The position numbers were made by a program, and so were the translations under genes. Under the pieces are notes generated by a model. The model searched no databases. It had not been told where the DNA came from and saw only the letters and a program-made list of their open reading frames with translations. A DNA stretch of 64,000 bases from Nepenthes gracilis. Taxonomy: Eukaryota; Streptophyta; Magnoliopsida; Caryophyllales; Nepenthaceae. Positions 34,650 through 44,850 of this stretch are shown piece by piece. Where the stretch lies: contig BSYO01000023.1 of assembly GCA_033239525.1 (NCBI GenBank), forward strand, positions 100,600-164,599. Direction: 5' to 3'. The first letter of the stretch is position 1. Each line of letters opens with the position of its first letter.

Positions 34650-36194
34650 CTACCGGACGTGTGCCTCCCCCACCCAGGTTCGATCCCCCGCGGAAGCACC
34701 AAGTGGTACTGTGCCTCCCAAAAAATCCCGCAAGGGGTTTCTGGGTTATGGGGCCGCGAGTGCGGTGGGGCCAGTCACTATAAAATGTTTACCTTTAACA
34801 CAGTAGCCGAAGCAGAATTGGCCTGGTGGTTAAACACACGGACGTGTGCCTCCCCCACCCAGGTTCGATCCCCCGCGGAAGCACCAAGTGGTACTGTGCC
34901 TCCCAGAAAATCCCGCAAGGGGTTCTGGGTTATGGGGCCGCGAGTGCGGTGGGGCCAGACACTATAAAAAGCTTACCCTTATTTAATTGAGCCTTGATGT
35001 TGATGGAAAACTTAGTGGACATGATGCTGTATGCTGCATCAGTCCGATTTCTTATGTTGATTCTGATGCTGTTCGGTCTGAATTGCATTTTGAGGACTGT
35101 GATTGCTGGCTATCATAACCATAGGTGGGACCTGGTCTTGTTCTGAAGCTCTCCTGTGTCGGTGCTGCAATCTGTGTGGGGTGGCTGCTCTGACTATGCG
35201 CTGAATCGGTTCCCTGCTGGGGTTTGGGGAAGTTACTCCTGGGTTGGTGGATGTGCGGCTGGTTTGATTGGGCTGTAATCTGCGTTAGCCGATCCCATTG
35301 GTGTGTTCTGCAATGCCTGCTGCCAGAAATGGATTATTGGCGGTTGTATCTGCTGCCTGCTAATGGGGTAGTGGATGCAGAAGGCTTTCTAACTGCTGCC
35401 TTCGGTTTGTCCGGGGGATGCTGCCTCTTTGTTTCATGAATATGTTGGATATGCTTCTTGCTGTGGTGCGTTCCTGAACTGGTGTTATTGCCCCTGAAGT
35501 TAGAAGCAGGGGGAATGGCAGTTTTTGGAAGGCAGAGGATGAATTGGCTGCAGTTGCAGTCTTGCTGATGATGGTGTCTCCCGTGGGTTGAGTATGCAGG
35601 AGCTGGTTTGCTTGCATGTTTCAATTGCCCACATGAAGCTGTAATTGGCGTTGCACTGGGTGTGGCTGCTGTCTGACGCTGCAACTTGCTTTTCGGTTCT
35701 GATTCACATCGTGGATGCTGATGGTTGGGGACTAGATATCCTCCTGTTGCCTTTTTGTGCTGCTGAACTGCTGCCATATGGGAAGTCCACAGTGACTTTG
35801 AAGTAGATTGCTTTGGTTTTGTGGAGCCTTGGAGCCAAGGTTTCATTTATGTTGCTGTTATGTTTACATCAGCTGAATGTGGTACCGACTGCTTTGCCAT
35901 GTCACTGTGCGATGCTGGTTATCTGTTGGCTGTGTTCAGTATTGTTTACGATGGAAATGTCGTTTTTTGTCGTTTTCGGTAAACGTTGTCCTCCTAGAGG
36001 CCATTTTGTATATTCAGATGTACTGTCCGCTCGGGGTATGCCCTAACGTTTTATGTCTTATCTTCAAGTCAAAATACTTGGAGATAAATATATTATTTTG
36101 TACTATTTTCTCCCATTAATCCAAAATACTTACTTACCAATAAAAAAAAAAAAGCTTACCCATAACACAGTTTTTACTTTCCAAAAAAAAAAAA
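34650..36194 (+). mobile_element. Head-to-tail SINE dimer, interrupted by a retroposon fragment
   Basis: TSD GAATGTGAAGGTAATT at 34634-34649 and 36195-36210 (16 bp, perfect) encloses the unit. Monomer 1 (34650-34805) lacks its 5' end including box A but keeps box B GGTTCGATCCCC. It ends in TTTAACACAGTA without poly(A). Monomer 2 (34806-34978 plus 36151-36194) is complete, starting GCCGAAGCAGAATTGGCCTG. It is split by an insertion and ends ACTTTCC-A(n). The single TSD shows that both monomers arrived together as one RNA. Confidence 0.85.
34979..36150 (+). mobile_element. 5'-truncated main-family element in the SINE dimer, about 1.17 kb
   Basis: TGCTG-rich body ending with CCTCCTAGAGG, CGCTCGGGGTATGCCC, hairpin at about 36048-36090, TTTTCTCCCATTAATCC, ACTTACTTACC and A-run. 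Flanking AAAGCTTACCC at 34968-34978 and 36151-36161 is the TSD (11 bp or slightly more; edges blurred by the A-run). Confidence 0.8.
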
Positions 36195-36526
36195 GAATGT
36201 GAAGGTAATTGCCAATCCTATCGAGAGTGCTAAACCTTTGACGGATAGCCAGCCAGAGAAGAAATGTGTGAGCCGGGATTGACATGGGGCCTCAGACAAG
36301 GCTAAACCACTGCACCACGCCTTTCGGTTCTCGGAAAAACCCATAGGCAGATTTTGAAGAGAAGACCCCACTACGGTCGGCAGTCCAAACTACCACATCA
36401 TTGCGAGCTGGATCGGGGAGATATGAGGCATGTTATTCAAAATCCTAGCAACCTGCATATCAAAAGGGTTTGGCCATTTCCAGTCGCTGTTTTTGATATT
36501 TCCTTAACCTTAGCATCTAATGGCAA

Positions 36527-36537
36527 AAAAAAAAAAA
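36527..36537. mobile_element. Pure oligo(A) insertion between short direct repeats
   Basis: A11 between two copies of TAATGGCAA (36518-36526 and 36538-36546) inside the type-2 ORF2. It looks like a retroposition event that copied tail only. Replication slippage is an alternative because the duplication is only 9 bp. Confidence 0.5.
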
Positions 36538-37112
36538 TAATGGCAATCCAGTAATACACCTAATTCTCCCGTTAAATCTGTCATGAAGCAGACCGAGAGG
36601 ATGCTAAGATCAAGCCAAAGGAAGGTGTCGCCTCCGTTACCAATATGATGCTGAATCTTAGTGCGAAGGGTAACACAGAGCTTCATTAGCTTTTTTCAGC
36701 TCCACGGGGCAGAATCTGAAACTTTGATGGTCCATATACAGCGGTCTTTGATACGATGACCGTAACACCATGCGACCCGAATGGAGTTCGGGTCCTTAGT
36801 GATAATCCTCCAGAAATGACGGGCTAGCAAGGCTTTATTAGAAGCGCTCAAGTTTTTTATTCCTAACCCGCCTTCCTCTTTAGGGGAGCACACATCAGAC
36901 CAGGCAACCTTTGTGGAGGAGAGACCAGCAGAGGATCCGTGCTACAAAAATGTACGAATGGATTTTTCAATGCATTTTAAGAAGGCTTTTTGAAGGATTA
37001 ACAGGGAGGCCCAGTAGTGGTGGATTGTGAAAAGTATGGAGAAAATCAATTGGAGCCTACCCGCAAGGGAGAGCCATCGATTCTTCCAGGAGGAAATTCA
37101 TTGATCAACTCT

Positions 37113-37225
37113 ATCGAGGAGCCATCAATTTTTCTATTTTTTATTTTCACATGGCGTGGATCTTGGCCTCAAATTAAGACTCTCATGTATGTTGGGGTAC
37201 TCCCCTTGGTCTTTGCTCTAATTTT
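37113..37225 (+). mobile_element. Partial type-2 3' terminus
   Basis: GTTGGGGTACTCCCCTTGG and TTTGCTCTAATTTTAAGTCG match the start of the type-2 terminal domain (compare 24290-24335). It breaks off before the second hairpin arm and tail. The remaining bases before it are T/A-rich with nothing recognised. Confidence 0.45.
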
Positions 37226-37483
37226 AAGTCGCCTCCCCTCCTTCTCGTCTCCCTGAATCCCTCTCCACCCCTCCCCCTGTCGACCATCCTCCCTCTATTC
37301 TCTCGGCTCCCTCTTCTCCACCCCTCCCCCTATCGACCATCGATTCTTCCTCATCCTCGTCCGCCGCTTCCCATCTCTCCTCTCCACCCTCTGAGCCCGA
37401 TTTCCCCCCCTCTCAGTGCCGCTAGCTTCCGTAGCATTCAGAGGAAGTGCCCCATCTCCATCTCTGGCTCTGCCCCCCTCTCT

Positions 37484-39503
37484 TTTTTTTTTTTGGTAAG
37501 TAAGAATTTTGGATTAATGGGAGAAAAAATAGTACAAGATAATATGTTTATCTTCAAGTATTTTGACTGGAAGAAATAAACATAATACGCTAGGGCACGC
37601 CCCGAGCGGAAAGTACATCTGAAAAAAACAAAACGACCTCTAGGAGAACATAGCCAAAACGACAAAATTGACAATTCCATCGTAACAGGATTGAACATAG
37701 CCAACACATTAGCAACAGCTCATAGTGGCATGGCACGGCAGTCAGAACCACCTTCGGCTGGTGAAAGCATAACAGCATCAACACAAAAGGAGCCTGGCTT
37801 CACGGCACCACAAAACCAATGCAATTTGCCACATAGTCATGGAGGACTTCCATGGACAGCCGTTCAGCAGAACAAAACGGCAGCAAGAGAAATTTGAGCC
37901 ACCATCCATCAGGCTCCACTGTGAAACTGAGCCAGATATGCAGCAGCCATTCACAGCTTCATCTGGGCAATTGAAGCACACAAGCAATCCAGCACCTGCC
38001 AACTCTTTCCACGGGAGTCAGCATACCACCACCAGCATTGCTGCAACTGCAACCGAATTAAATCCTCTGCTCCCACCACAGCAAGCAGAATCCAATGCTG
38101 AACACCAGCTGTTCACACAGGCAGCTGCAAAGAGCCCCTGCCGAAAAAACTCAGGAGCAGAACCAACAGCATCAAAAGTATTCATGGTCTTGCCAAAGCA
38201 GCAAGATGACGAAAGAAACAACTCATCAAACCCATTGCACCCAAAGGGCACTGCTGTTCACCGTAGCCATAGAAGTGCATCAACCAAACTTCCAACAGCA
38301 CAGGAATAATCCAAAGTCCCACAATCCCATACGGCCTCAGCAATAGCAGCAGTAAAGACCGTTGCAGCAGGCCATAACACATTAGATTCAAATTGGTGCA
38401 AAGAAAACACCATCAGCTAACTGGCTGAAATAGCCAGACACATACAATCCAAGGATTGCAACACTAAACGCCACAATACAGCAGCAAATCAGGCAGAGCA
38501 TCACCTTAGCATAGGAAGATCCTTCAGCAACCGAATGGCACAATATCCAGCTGTTCAGCCATCAGCCGGAATTTCCAAGTCCATAAGCACATGGGCTCCC
38601 CCAACCCAATCAGTAAGTGGGAAAAAACAGCCAGGGCAGTGAGCAACATCAATGACAATTCGGCTGCATCGCTATCTTCAAGCCGAGACAACATCCCACC
38701 AGAAAGTTGTTGCCAAGCAACAACTTCAAATACTAACTGAGAAGCCAGACACTAGCATTCCAATGAAATGCAACACGATCACCAAAATAAAGCAGCAATC
38801 AGGAAGGCGTTAAAGCACCTCAACATCAGCACCCACCAAATTTAGAATTTGGCCGGTAAACCCGACTGCAGCAGATCCTCAATCCCCTGCCAATAACAGA
38901 AAAAAATCCCAGGAAGCCAGAGGAAGCAGCTCCCGAAGTCACAGCTCAGAAAGATCAGAGGCCTCCAACAGATCCACGGCCGGCACATTAGGGCGTCAGC
39001 CAAGCATCACCCAACCAGGCATCAGCACCTCAGAGCCAGCACCAGGACTTCCGAGAGCCCATCCCAATCTGAAAGTAGTGAACAGGCAAGAGAGTACCCT
39101 AGGTGCAAACCAAGGATACAAGGAAACGAGCTGGAGAGAAATGCGTGGGCTCAAGGATGGGCGACGACGCACTCTCAGCGGCCATAGGGCCCCAGCCACG
39201 AACTCTTCGCCCGAAGAAGAACCATCGCCACACACAGAGGGCGAGAAAAGATGGTCAGAAACGCCAGCAATCCAAATCGCAGCCAACCTCGAATTCGTCG
39301 AGAGCATGGAATCCGGGTGACGGAAGGGGGGGCCGGGCAAGCAACTGGGAGGACGACCATGGCCGGCACCGGAGCCGCCCGGCGCCCAAGTTGGGATCGC
39401 CGAGGACGACGCCGAGCAGATTCAAATTCAAAATCGAATTTTGAAAATCGCCTGTCAGAGCGACGTTGTCAGAGGATGTTGTCTCGCTAGGAGGGGCATG
39501 TTT
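37484..39503 (-). mobile_element. Full-length non-coding retroposon (copy C), 2020 bp
   Basis: TSD of 16 bp with one mismatch: CTCTGCCCCCCTCTCT at 37468-37483 and CTCTGCGCCCCTCTCT at 39504-39519. 3' end: T-run, GGTAAGTAAG and hairpin domain. 5' module at about 39330-39450: CCATGGCCGGCACCGGAGCC, then the AATTCAAAATCGAATTTTG palindrome-like stretch. CAG-rich middle without a shared ORF. Confidence 0.87.
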
Positions 39504-39600
39504 CTCTGCGCCCCTCTCTGCTTCCCCCAACCATCCTTCCACCCAAATCGCGTCTTCCATTTCGGCAGGTGTTTTTTTTTGGTAAGTATTTTGGATTATC

Positions 39601-40171
39601 AGAGATAACCGATGGGCCTGGCCTAATCCTTTTGATCAGGAGGTTTCTAGCCTCGCCACAAACATGCCCCATTATTCGCCCAACGATGAGCATAAAGACT
39701 CTTTGAGATGGGTTGGTAGCTCTAACGGTGTCTTTTCGTCCAAGTCTGCCTACCTCCTTTTCACCCGCCGAAGCCGAAATTGAGCTGGACTAGACTTGTC
39801 TGGGGTTCTTTCCATATTCCTGCCCACGCCTTCTCCCTTTGGCTGGCTATAAAAGGCCGGCTTAATACCTCCGACCGTGTTCACGGTATTCCCAACCTCT
39901 CCCTCACTTGTTCTCTCTGTGATTCAGACGTTGAAAACCATACATGTGGAAAGGTAAGAACCTCATCGCCCTCTCTAAGCGTCTCTCTCTCGCGGCCACT
40001 GTTTATTATATTTGGAGAGAACGAAACAATCGTATTTTCGAGAGTTCATCCCATCAGGATGCTTCCCAGATTTGCTCCCAAATTTCAAATGTTGTTCGAG
40101 ACAAACTGAAGACCTCCCTGCCTGGTGTTGGTCGCCCTAACCGCTCGCTTGTCATACGATGGAACTTATAA
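39601..40171 (+). pseudogene. LINE ORF2 C-terminal fragment with zinc-motif deletion
   Basis: Encodes ISDNRWAWPNPFDQEVSSLA-like sequence, WGSFHIPAHAFSLWLAIKGRLNTSDRVHG, CSLCDSDVENH, then after a jump WKGKNLIALSKRLSLAATVYYIWRERNNRIF, ending IRWNL at about 40170. Compared with 8585-8705, about 100 bases are missing after GAAAACCAT, deleting the HLFFSC half of the zinc-binding motif and shifting the frame. Confidence 0.8.
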
Positions 40172-42304
40172 AAAAAAAGAAAAAAAAAAAGCAGAAGGCA
40201 GGGGGTGATCCTTTTTGCTGTTTTTGAGGCTGCTGTCCCTTTTTGTGAGCTATTGGGGACTCTTTACTGTGGTGGCCTTCTGATGGTGCCCTGCCGGGGT
40301 TGGCTCCCCGCTACCCCATCTGTTGTTGTTGATCCTTCTGGTTGCTGCCTCCCGGCTGCTTTTGGCTCTCGTTCCCGCCTTGGGAGCTTTGGTTGTATTT
40401 CCCTCAAAAAAAAAAAAAAAAAGGTTCCCCATGATAGAAGAAAAAAATGGCTTCCCGAGAAAAGAAAAAAAAAACAAAAATTTCTAGAATTTGGTTCTTG
40501 GTTTTTGCTGCTGGTCTATGGTTGCTACTGATTTTGCAGGCTTCTCTTGCTTCTTTGGTGCTTACTTCATTGGATTGGTGCTGATCCCTTTTTAGTGGAG
40601 TTTTGGTGTATTGGAATGATTAATTCTGCATGGGTGTGGATTGGGGTCACTGTTTTTGGCACTTCATTGGATCCGTTGAGACTTTGTTGATGTGGGTTAT
40701 AGAATTGTGGTAGTATCCAGGATTGTGGTCCTTTTTTCAACGGATAGGTGCTGATTTCTTTTTGTGGCTACGTCGTTTGGTCTAAGCTGATGCTGCTTTG
40801 GGGAATGAGCTGGTTAAGCTTGGGCAGAATGGTTTCTGGGGGTAACACGGGATATGTGCTGATTATTGGGTGACATGTGCTGCCACCGGTATTTCCTGAT
40901 CTGATGTTGTCTCTGCCAGAGGGTGTATTCTCTTGGGATGCTGCATCTCTGCTTCTGGGCATTTTGGATTGGATGATTGCTGGCATGGTTTGGAATTGGG
41001 TCTGGTGTGAATAATTTAAAGCTACTGATGTTGAGGCTCGGGTGTCTTTGGATTTGTTTTGTTGGCCCGATGCTGATGGGTGTGCAGTAGTGTTGCTGCT
41101 ATCAGGTATGGGGCTGAAACTCCTGTCGGCTTCGATTTCGGAAGATTTGCTTCTTGGCTGTTGGGGCTGTTTGTAGTGCTCCAAAGCAATCAATTAGTAT
41201 GCTCTCTCACGGTTATACTCTCGGTTCATAGCCTGGTTGCTGCATGATGCTGCAGATCTGCTGAGGCCCGTGCCTGTTGTCCTTTGGTTTGAAGCTCAAT
41301 TTTTCGGCTGCTGATGAAATGTCAATGGTCTGTGCAACGTTTGAGGCAGCTCTTTGATTGTTGTTGCTGGTTTTTCTTGGAACTCTATTTTGTTGCATTG
41401 CCTCCTTGAGTATTGTCATGGGCTGAACTCCACAATCAATTTGCGGATGGGTGTGTCTTTCCTGCTGTTGGTGGTGGTACTGCTGGCCTGCATGGACACT
41501 CATGCTGGTGCTGGGTGCGATGAGGAGTTGTGATGCTGTTGGTTTTGCTATGCTGGTTTTGGATGCCTTGGTGCTATGGTGTGAGGAGTTTTGTTGTAAG
41601 TGTATACTGATGAAACCCTTGGTCTGTGATGCGGTGTAGATGCTGATGAAGTGCATAGTCCTTTGTTTACTGGTTTGCTCAAATGCTGTCCTGTTTTGGG
41701 GCTGTAAATTGTACTGTCCCTGAACTCGACTTTTATGCCCCCGGATTTGTGCGGATATTTTCTTTTGCACTACAGCAACTGAAGGCTGCTGTTCGGAAGC
41801 TGGTCTTGCTGTGTTCGAAACCTGTGTGCCTGCTGTACAATCTGTTTCTGCCGGTGGGTCTGCAGTTCGGCCATGTGCCTGCAGGGTGCTTGTTGAGTTG
41901 TTGCATCTCACGCTGACCTTAAGCTTCGAGAAACCGGTTGGGATCTCGCTACACATGCGGTTGACCTTGTAGATGTTGATGTGCAGCCCTCTTTGCGGCT
42001 GGTGTTGGATGGGCTGTTCTTGTATTTGGTATCCGGCTGCTGTGCTCTTACGTGGGCATATGAAAGGCGGGCCGGTCTTGCAGAGATGGTTTTTCTGGTT
42101 GCCTGCGGGCAATTTTTCTGTTTTGTTCTTCTGTTAGATAGTTCCTCTTTGGTTTTTTAAGAATTTTCTGATGTATTAGGTGCTCGGGGTATGCCCTAGC
42201 GTATTATGTTCGAACTCCAAGTCAAAAAACTTGGAGTTTTAACATAATTTTTTGTAAATTTTCTCCCATTAATCCAAATTACACACTTACTGACCAAAAA
42301 AAAA
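40172..42304 (+). repeat. A-rich linker and non-coding 3' body of the + LINE
   Basis: Begins with AAAAAAAAGAAAAAAAAAAG straight after the ORF2 stop, with further A-tracts at 40406 and 40440. A TGCTG-rich body follows, homologous in reverse to 58-2079 and to 42305-44589. The terminal domain is at 42175-42304. No gene seen. Confidence 0.75.
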
Positions 42305-43131
42305 GTATTTTGGATTATAGGGAGAAAAATATTACAAAATCTATGTTTTTACTCCAAATATTTTGACTTGGAGTAAAAACATAAACCGCTAGGGCATACC
42401 CCGAGCAACTAATACAACCGGAAAACATAAAAAAAGGACAAAAGAGCAGTCCTCTAGGAGGACAAACGATCAACATAAACTACAAAATATGGGTCCTATC
42501 TAAATATGGTTCAGCAAACTCAACATAAACTCTTCATGCATCAACAGTAGCACCAATAGGGGTCGGCATCGAGGCACCAAATCCATCGTGCAACACAGGG
42601 AAGTGGCAGTTCGAATGCCGAACCTCAGCAGCGCGAATAATAATCAGGCTAACGGCAACACTCCTTGTTTCGGTAACAGCAACATCAATCTCAGGCAACA
42701 GAACAGAAAAACACGTCCAAAGAAAGTTTCATACAAAAACGCCCCAGCTCACGCCTGAAGAATGTCAAAACCAGCATCAGAATCGTGGCACCCACACAGC
42801 AATGCTCAGACAGTCAACTGGAATTACATAAGGAAATGTAAAAGCACTGCCAGGTCCAGCCACAACTTGATTGTGGAGTTCAGCCCGTAACACCACTCCG
42901 GGAGGCAGAACAGAGTTCCCAGAAAACCAGCAACAATGAGCAGTTAGCTGCCACAACGGTGCATCAAACCAGTGGCATTTCATCAGCACCAAATTAATTG
43001 AACTTCAAAGCTAAGGACAGTAGGAACCGGGCCTCAACAGATTTGCAACATCACGCAGCAACCAGGCCACAAACCGAGGGTATAACTGTGAGAGAGCATA
43101 CTAAGCAGCACCATTGTTTACTTCGGTGCAC

Positions 43132-43344
43132 GCCGAAGTGGAATTGGCCTGGTGGTTAAAAACACGGAAGTGTGCCTCCCCCACCCAGGTTCGATCCCCC
43201 GCGGAAGCACCAAAAGTAGTACTGTGCCTCCCAAAAAATCCCGCAAGGGGTTTCTGGGTTATGGGGCCGCGAGTGCGGTGGGGCCAGTCACTATAAAAAA
43301 CTTACCCTTAACACAGTTTTTACTTACTTACCAAAAAAAAAAAA
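43132..43344 (+). mobile_element. tRNA-derived SINE, complete, 213 bp
   Basis: TSD GTTTACTTCGGTGCAC at 43116-43131 and 43345-43360 (16 bp, perfect). The tRNA-like 5' part has box A TGGCCTGGTGGTTAA (about 43144) and box B GGTTCGATCCCC (about 43188), giving an internal RNA polymerase III promoter. The tRNA-unrelated body contains GGGTTATGGGGCCGCGAGTG. The 3' end is TTTTTACTTACTTACC plus A12, the same terminal string as the LINEs, which implies LINE machinery in trans. It lies inside the 3' body of the - LINE. Confidence 0.92.
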
Positions 43345-43656
43345 GTTTACTTCGGTGCACCAAAAATAGCCATATCTACCAAGAAGCATAGCTACCGATT
43401 TCGGGGCCAGCAGCAGTTTCAGGCCCAAAACAGATAGCAACAGCACTGCGGCACACCATCATATAAATCAACCAAACAGCAACATAGAATAATGGACAGC
43501 AGCAGCAAGCCAACAAAACCTGTGGTTGAATCTCATCACCATCATACACAAGCAACATATCTCCACACATCCGAGCAACAGCAGTAGTAGCAATACTGCA
43601 GCAAATCTCAGCAAAACCAAAGACACCCGAGCATCAATAGCAGCATCTTTAATGTA

Positions 43657-43673
43657 TTTTTTTTGGTAAGTAC
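43657..43673 (-). mobile_element. Tail-only insertion, 17 bp
   Basis: T8, GGTAAGTAC. TSD AGCAGCATCTTTAATGTA at 43639-43656 and 43674-43691 (18 bp, perfect): the duplication is longer than the insert. One of the smallest possible products of target-primed reverse transcription. Confidence 0.9.
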
Positions 43674-44222
43674 AGCAGCATCTTTAATGTAATATGAGAT
43701 ACATCGTTAATTCACACCAAACCCAACTCCTTAACCTTACCAGCATCCTTCCAACCTTCCAATCAACTACCTCTGGCAGATACAATATCAGATCAGGAAA
43801 AAAACCGGGGGCATGCACATGCCCATCTGCAAAACCAGCCAAGCAGCGTATCGGATGGATCCAGAAGCATCCATTGGCAACCTGGTTTTAACGCAGCACA
43901 ATCAACAAACGGAATGAAATGCAGCACCCCTGAATCAGCATCCTACCCCACGCCATGCCACTGATATCATTGGTTTTCCATCATCAGCTCACACCCCAAA
44001 CAGCATCAGCAGAAACCAAACGAAGCTACCACAATACTCAGTTATCAGTACGCAGACAGCAGTAAACTCCATCATACCAAAACTCCACCTAACCATAAAG
44101 GAATCAGCACTTATCCAATGAAATAAGCACCACATTCCCTGGATACTACCACAATACAACAACCCGCATCAACAAAGTCCCAACGATCCAAAAAAATGCC
44201 TATATCAATGACCCCAATCCAC

Positions 44223-44428
44223 TTTTTTTTTTGGTAAGTAAAAACTGTGTTAAGGGTAAGCTTTTTATAGTGACTGGCCCCACCGCACTCGCGGCCCCAT
44301 AACCCAGAAACCCCTTGCGGGATTTTTTGGGAGGCACAGTAGCACTTTGGTGCTTCTGCGGGGGATCAAACCTGGGTGGGGGAGGCACACTTCCGTGTGT
44401 TTAACCACCAGGCCAATACCACTTCGGC
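44223..44428 (-). mobile_element. tRNA-derived SINE, complete, 206 bp
   Basis: TSD AATGACCCCAATCCAC at 44207-44222 and 44429-44444 (16 bp, perfect; one further C may belong). Same SINE as 43132-43344 on the opposite strand: box B appears as GGGATCAAACC (one change) and box A as TTAACCACCAGGCCAATA. 3' end: T-run and GGTAAGTAAAAACTGTG. Confidence 0.92.
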
Positions 44429-44850
44429 AATGACCCCAATCCACACCCGGGCAGAAACATTGCAATATCAACTGCAAGGAATGCCACAACTAGAATCCAG
44501 CACCAACTTCCTTCAGCAGCCAACCAATAGCCATCCAGCCCCAACAAATGGGCCGGATCACCCAAGCTAAGAACACACACTCACACACATTTTTTTTTTT
44601 TTTTGGGAGGGGGAGGGGAGACAGAATTGGTGAAGGGGACATTACAAGATCCGAGCAACTACACCCCCCAATTCGATAACACAAAACAAATAAGCCAAGA
44701 CCGGGAACCAAACCCCCAAAAGGGCCAACCGAACCAAACGACAAAAATCGCATACACAACTCGAAAGGAAGGCAATAACCGCCAAAGATCAACCAGAAGG
44801 CAAGGGGAAGCATCATCTACAATTCATACCCAACCCCACAACTTTTCTTT

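Larger units (their letters stand above)
33340..37112 (-). mobile_element. Type-2 - LINE, truncated at both ends, with insertions
   Basis: Body with CACTCCG/ACTCCGGCC words at 33347-34218, then ORF2 C-terminus to reverse transcriptase 34219-37112 in pieces. Its 3' terminus is missing: it abuts the poly(A) of the + type-2 LINE in an A11-T7 junction (33329-33346). The 5' truncation at about 37112 falls in the region before the SWKNRWLSFGG motif. Insertions: 33695-34177, 34650-36194 and an A11 at 36527-36537. Confidence 0.75.
34219..37112 (-). pseudogene. Type-2 LINE ORF2 3' half, split by a SINE dimer
   Basis: Segments 34219-34649 and 36195-37112. From the 5' side: LRVGSNW-like RWLSFGG region (about 37020-37090), then SPKEEGGLGIKNLSASNKALLARHFWRI, VAWCYGHRIKDRCIWTIKV (36696-36893). 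The zf-RVT part is interrupted at the SINE dimer and finishes at 34219 (RWNIQSSNLHSDF). The sequence has internal frameshifts and a pure-A insertion at 36527-36537. Confidence 0.8.
39600..42304 (+). mobile_element. 5'-truncated + LINE (ORF2 end, linker, 3' body), 2705 bp
   Basis: TSD GTATTTTGGATTAT at 39586-39599 and 42305-42318 (14 bp, perfect) lies within the conserved 3' terminus of the host LINE, separating its tail from its hairpin. Ends CACTTACTGACC plus A-run. This copy shows in one piece that ORF2 end, A-rich linker, 2.1 kb body and 3' terminus belong to one element. Confidence 0.9.
42305..44589 (-). repeat. Non-coding 3' body of the - LINE, with two SINEs and a tail insertion
   Basis: Hairpin at about 42342-42383, CGCTAGGGCATACCCCGAGC, CCTCTAGGAGGACAAAC, then CAGCA-rich sequence. 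It is collinear with 950-2079: for example AACAGAGTTCCCAGAAAACC at about 42910 matches AACAGAGTTCCAAGAAAACT at about 1029. No gene seen. Confidence 0.7.

Noticed and set aside
58..42304. Long terminal repeats in the directly and inversely repeated bodies
   Set aside because: No TG...CA ends, primer-binding site, polypurine tract, gag-pol or integrase; each copy ends in poly(A) with its own TSD.
43140..43200. tRNA gene
   Set aside because: Box A and box B match, but no cloverleaf with paired acceptor arms is evident, the unit is 213 bp with poly(A) and TSDs, and the same unit occurs elsewhere; it is a SINE.
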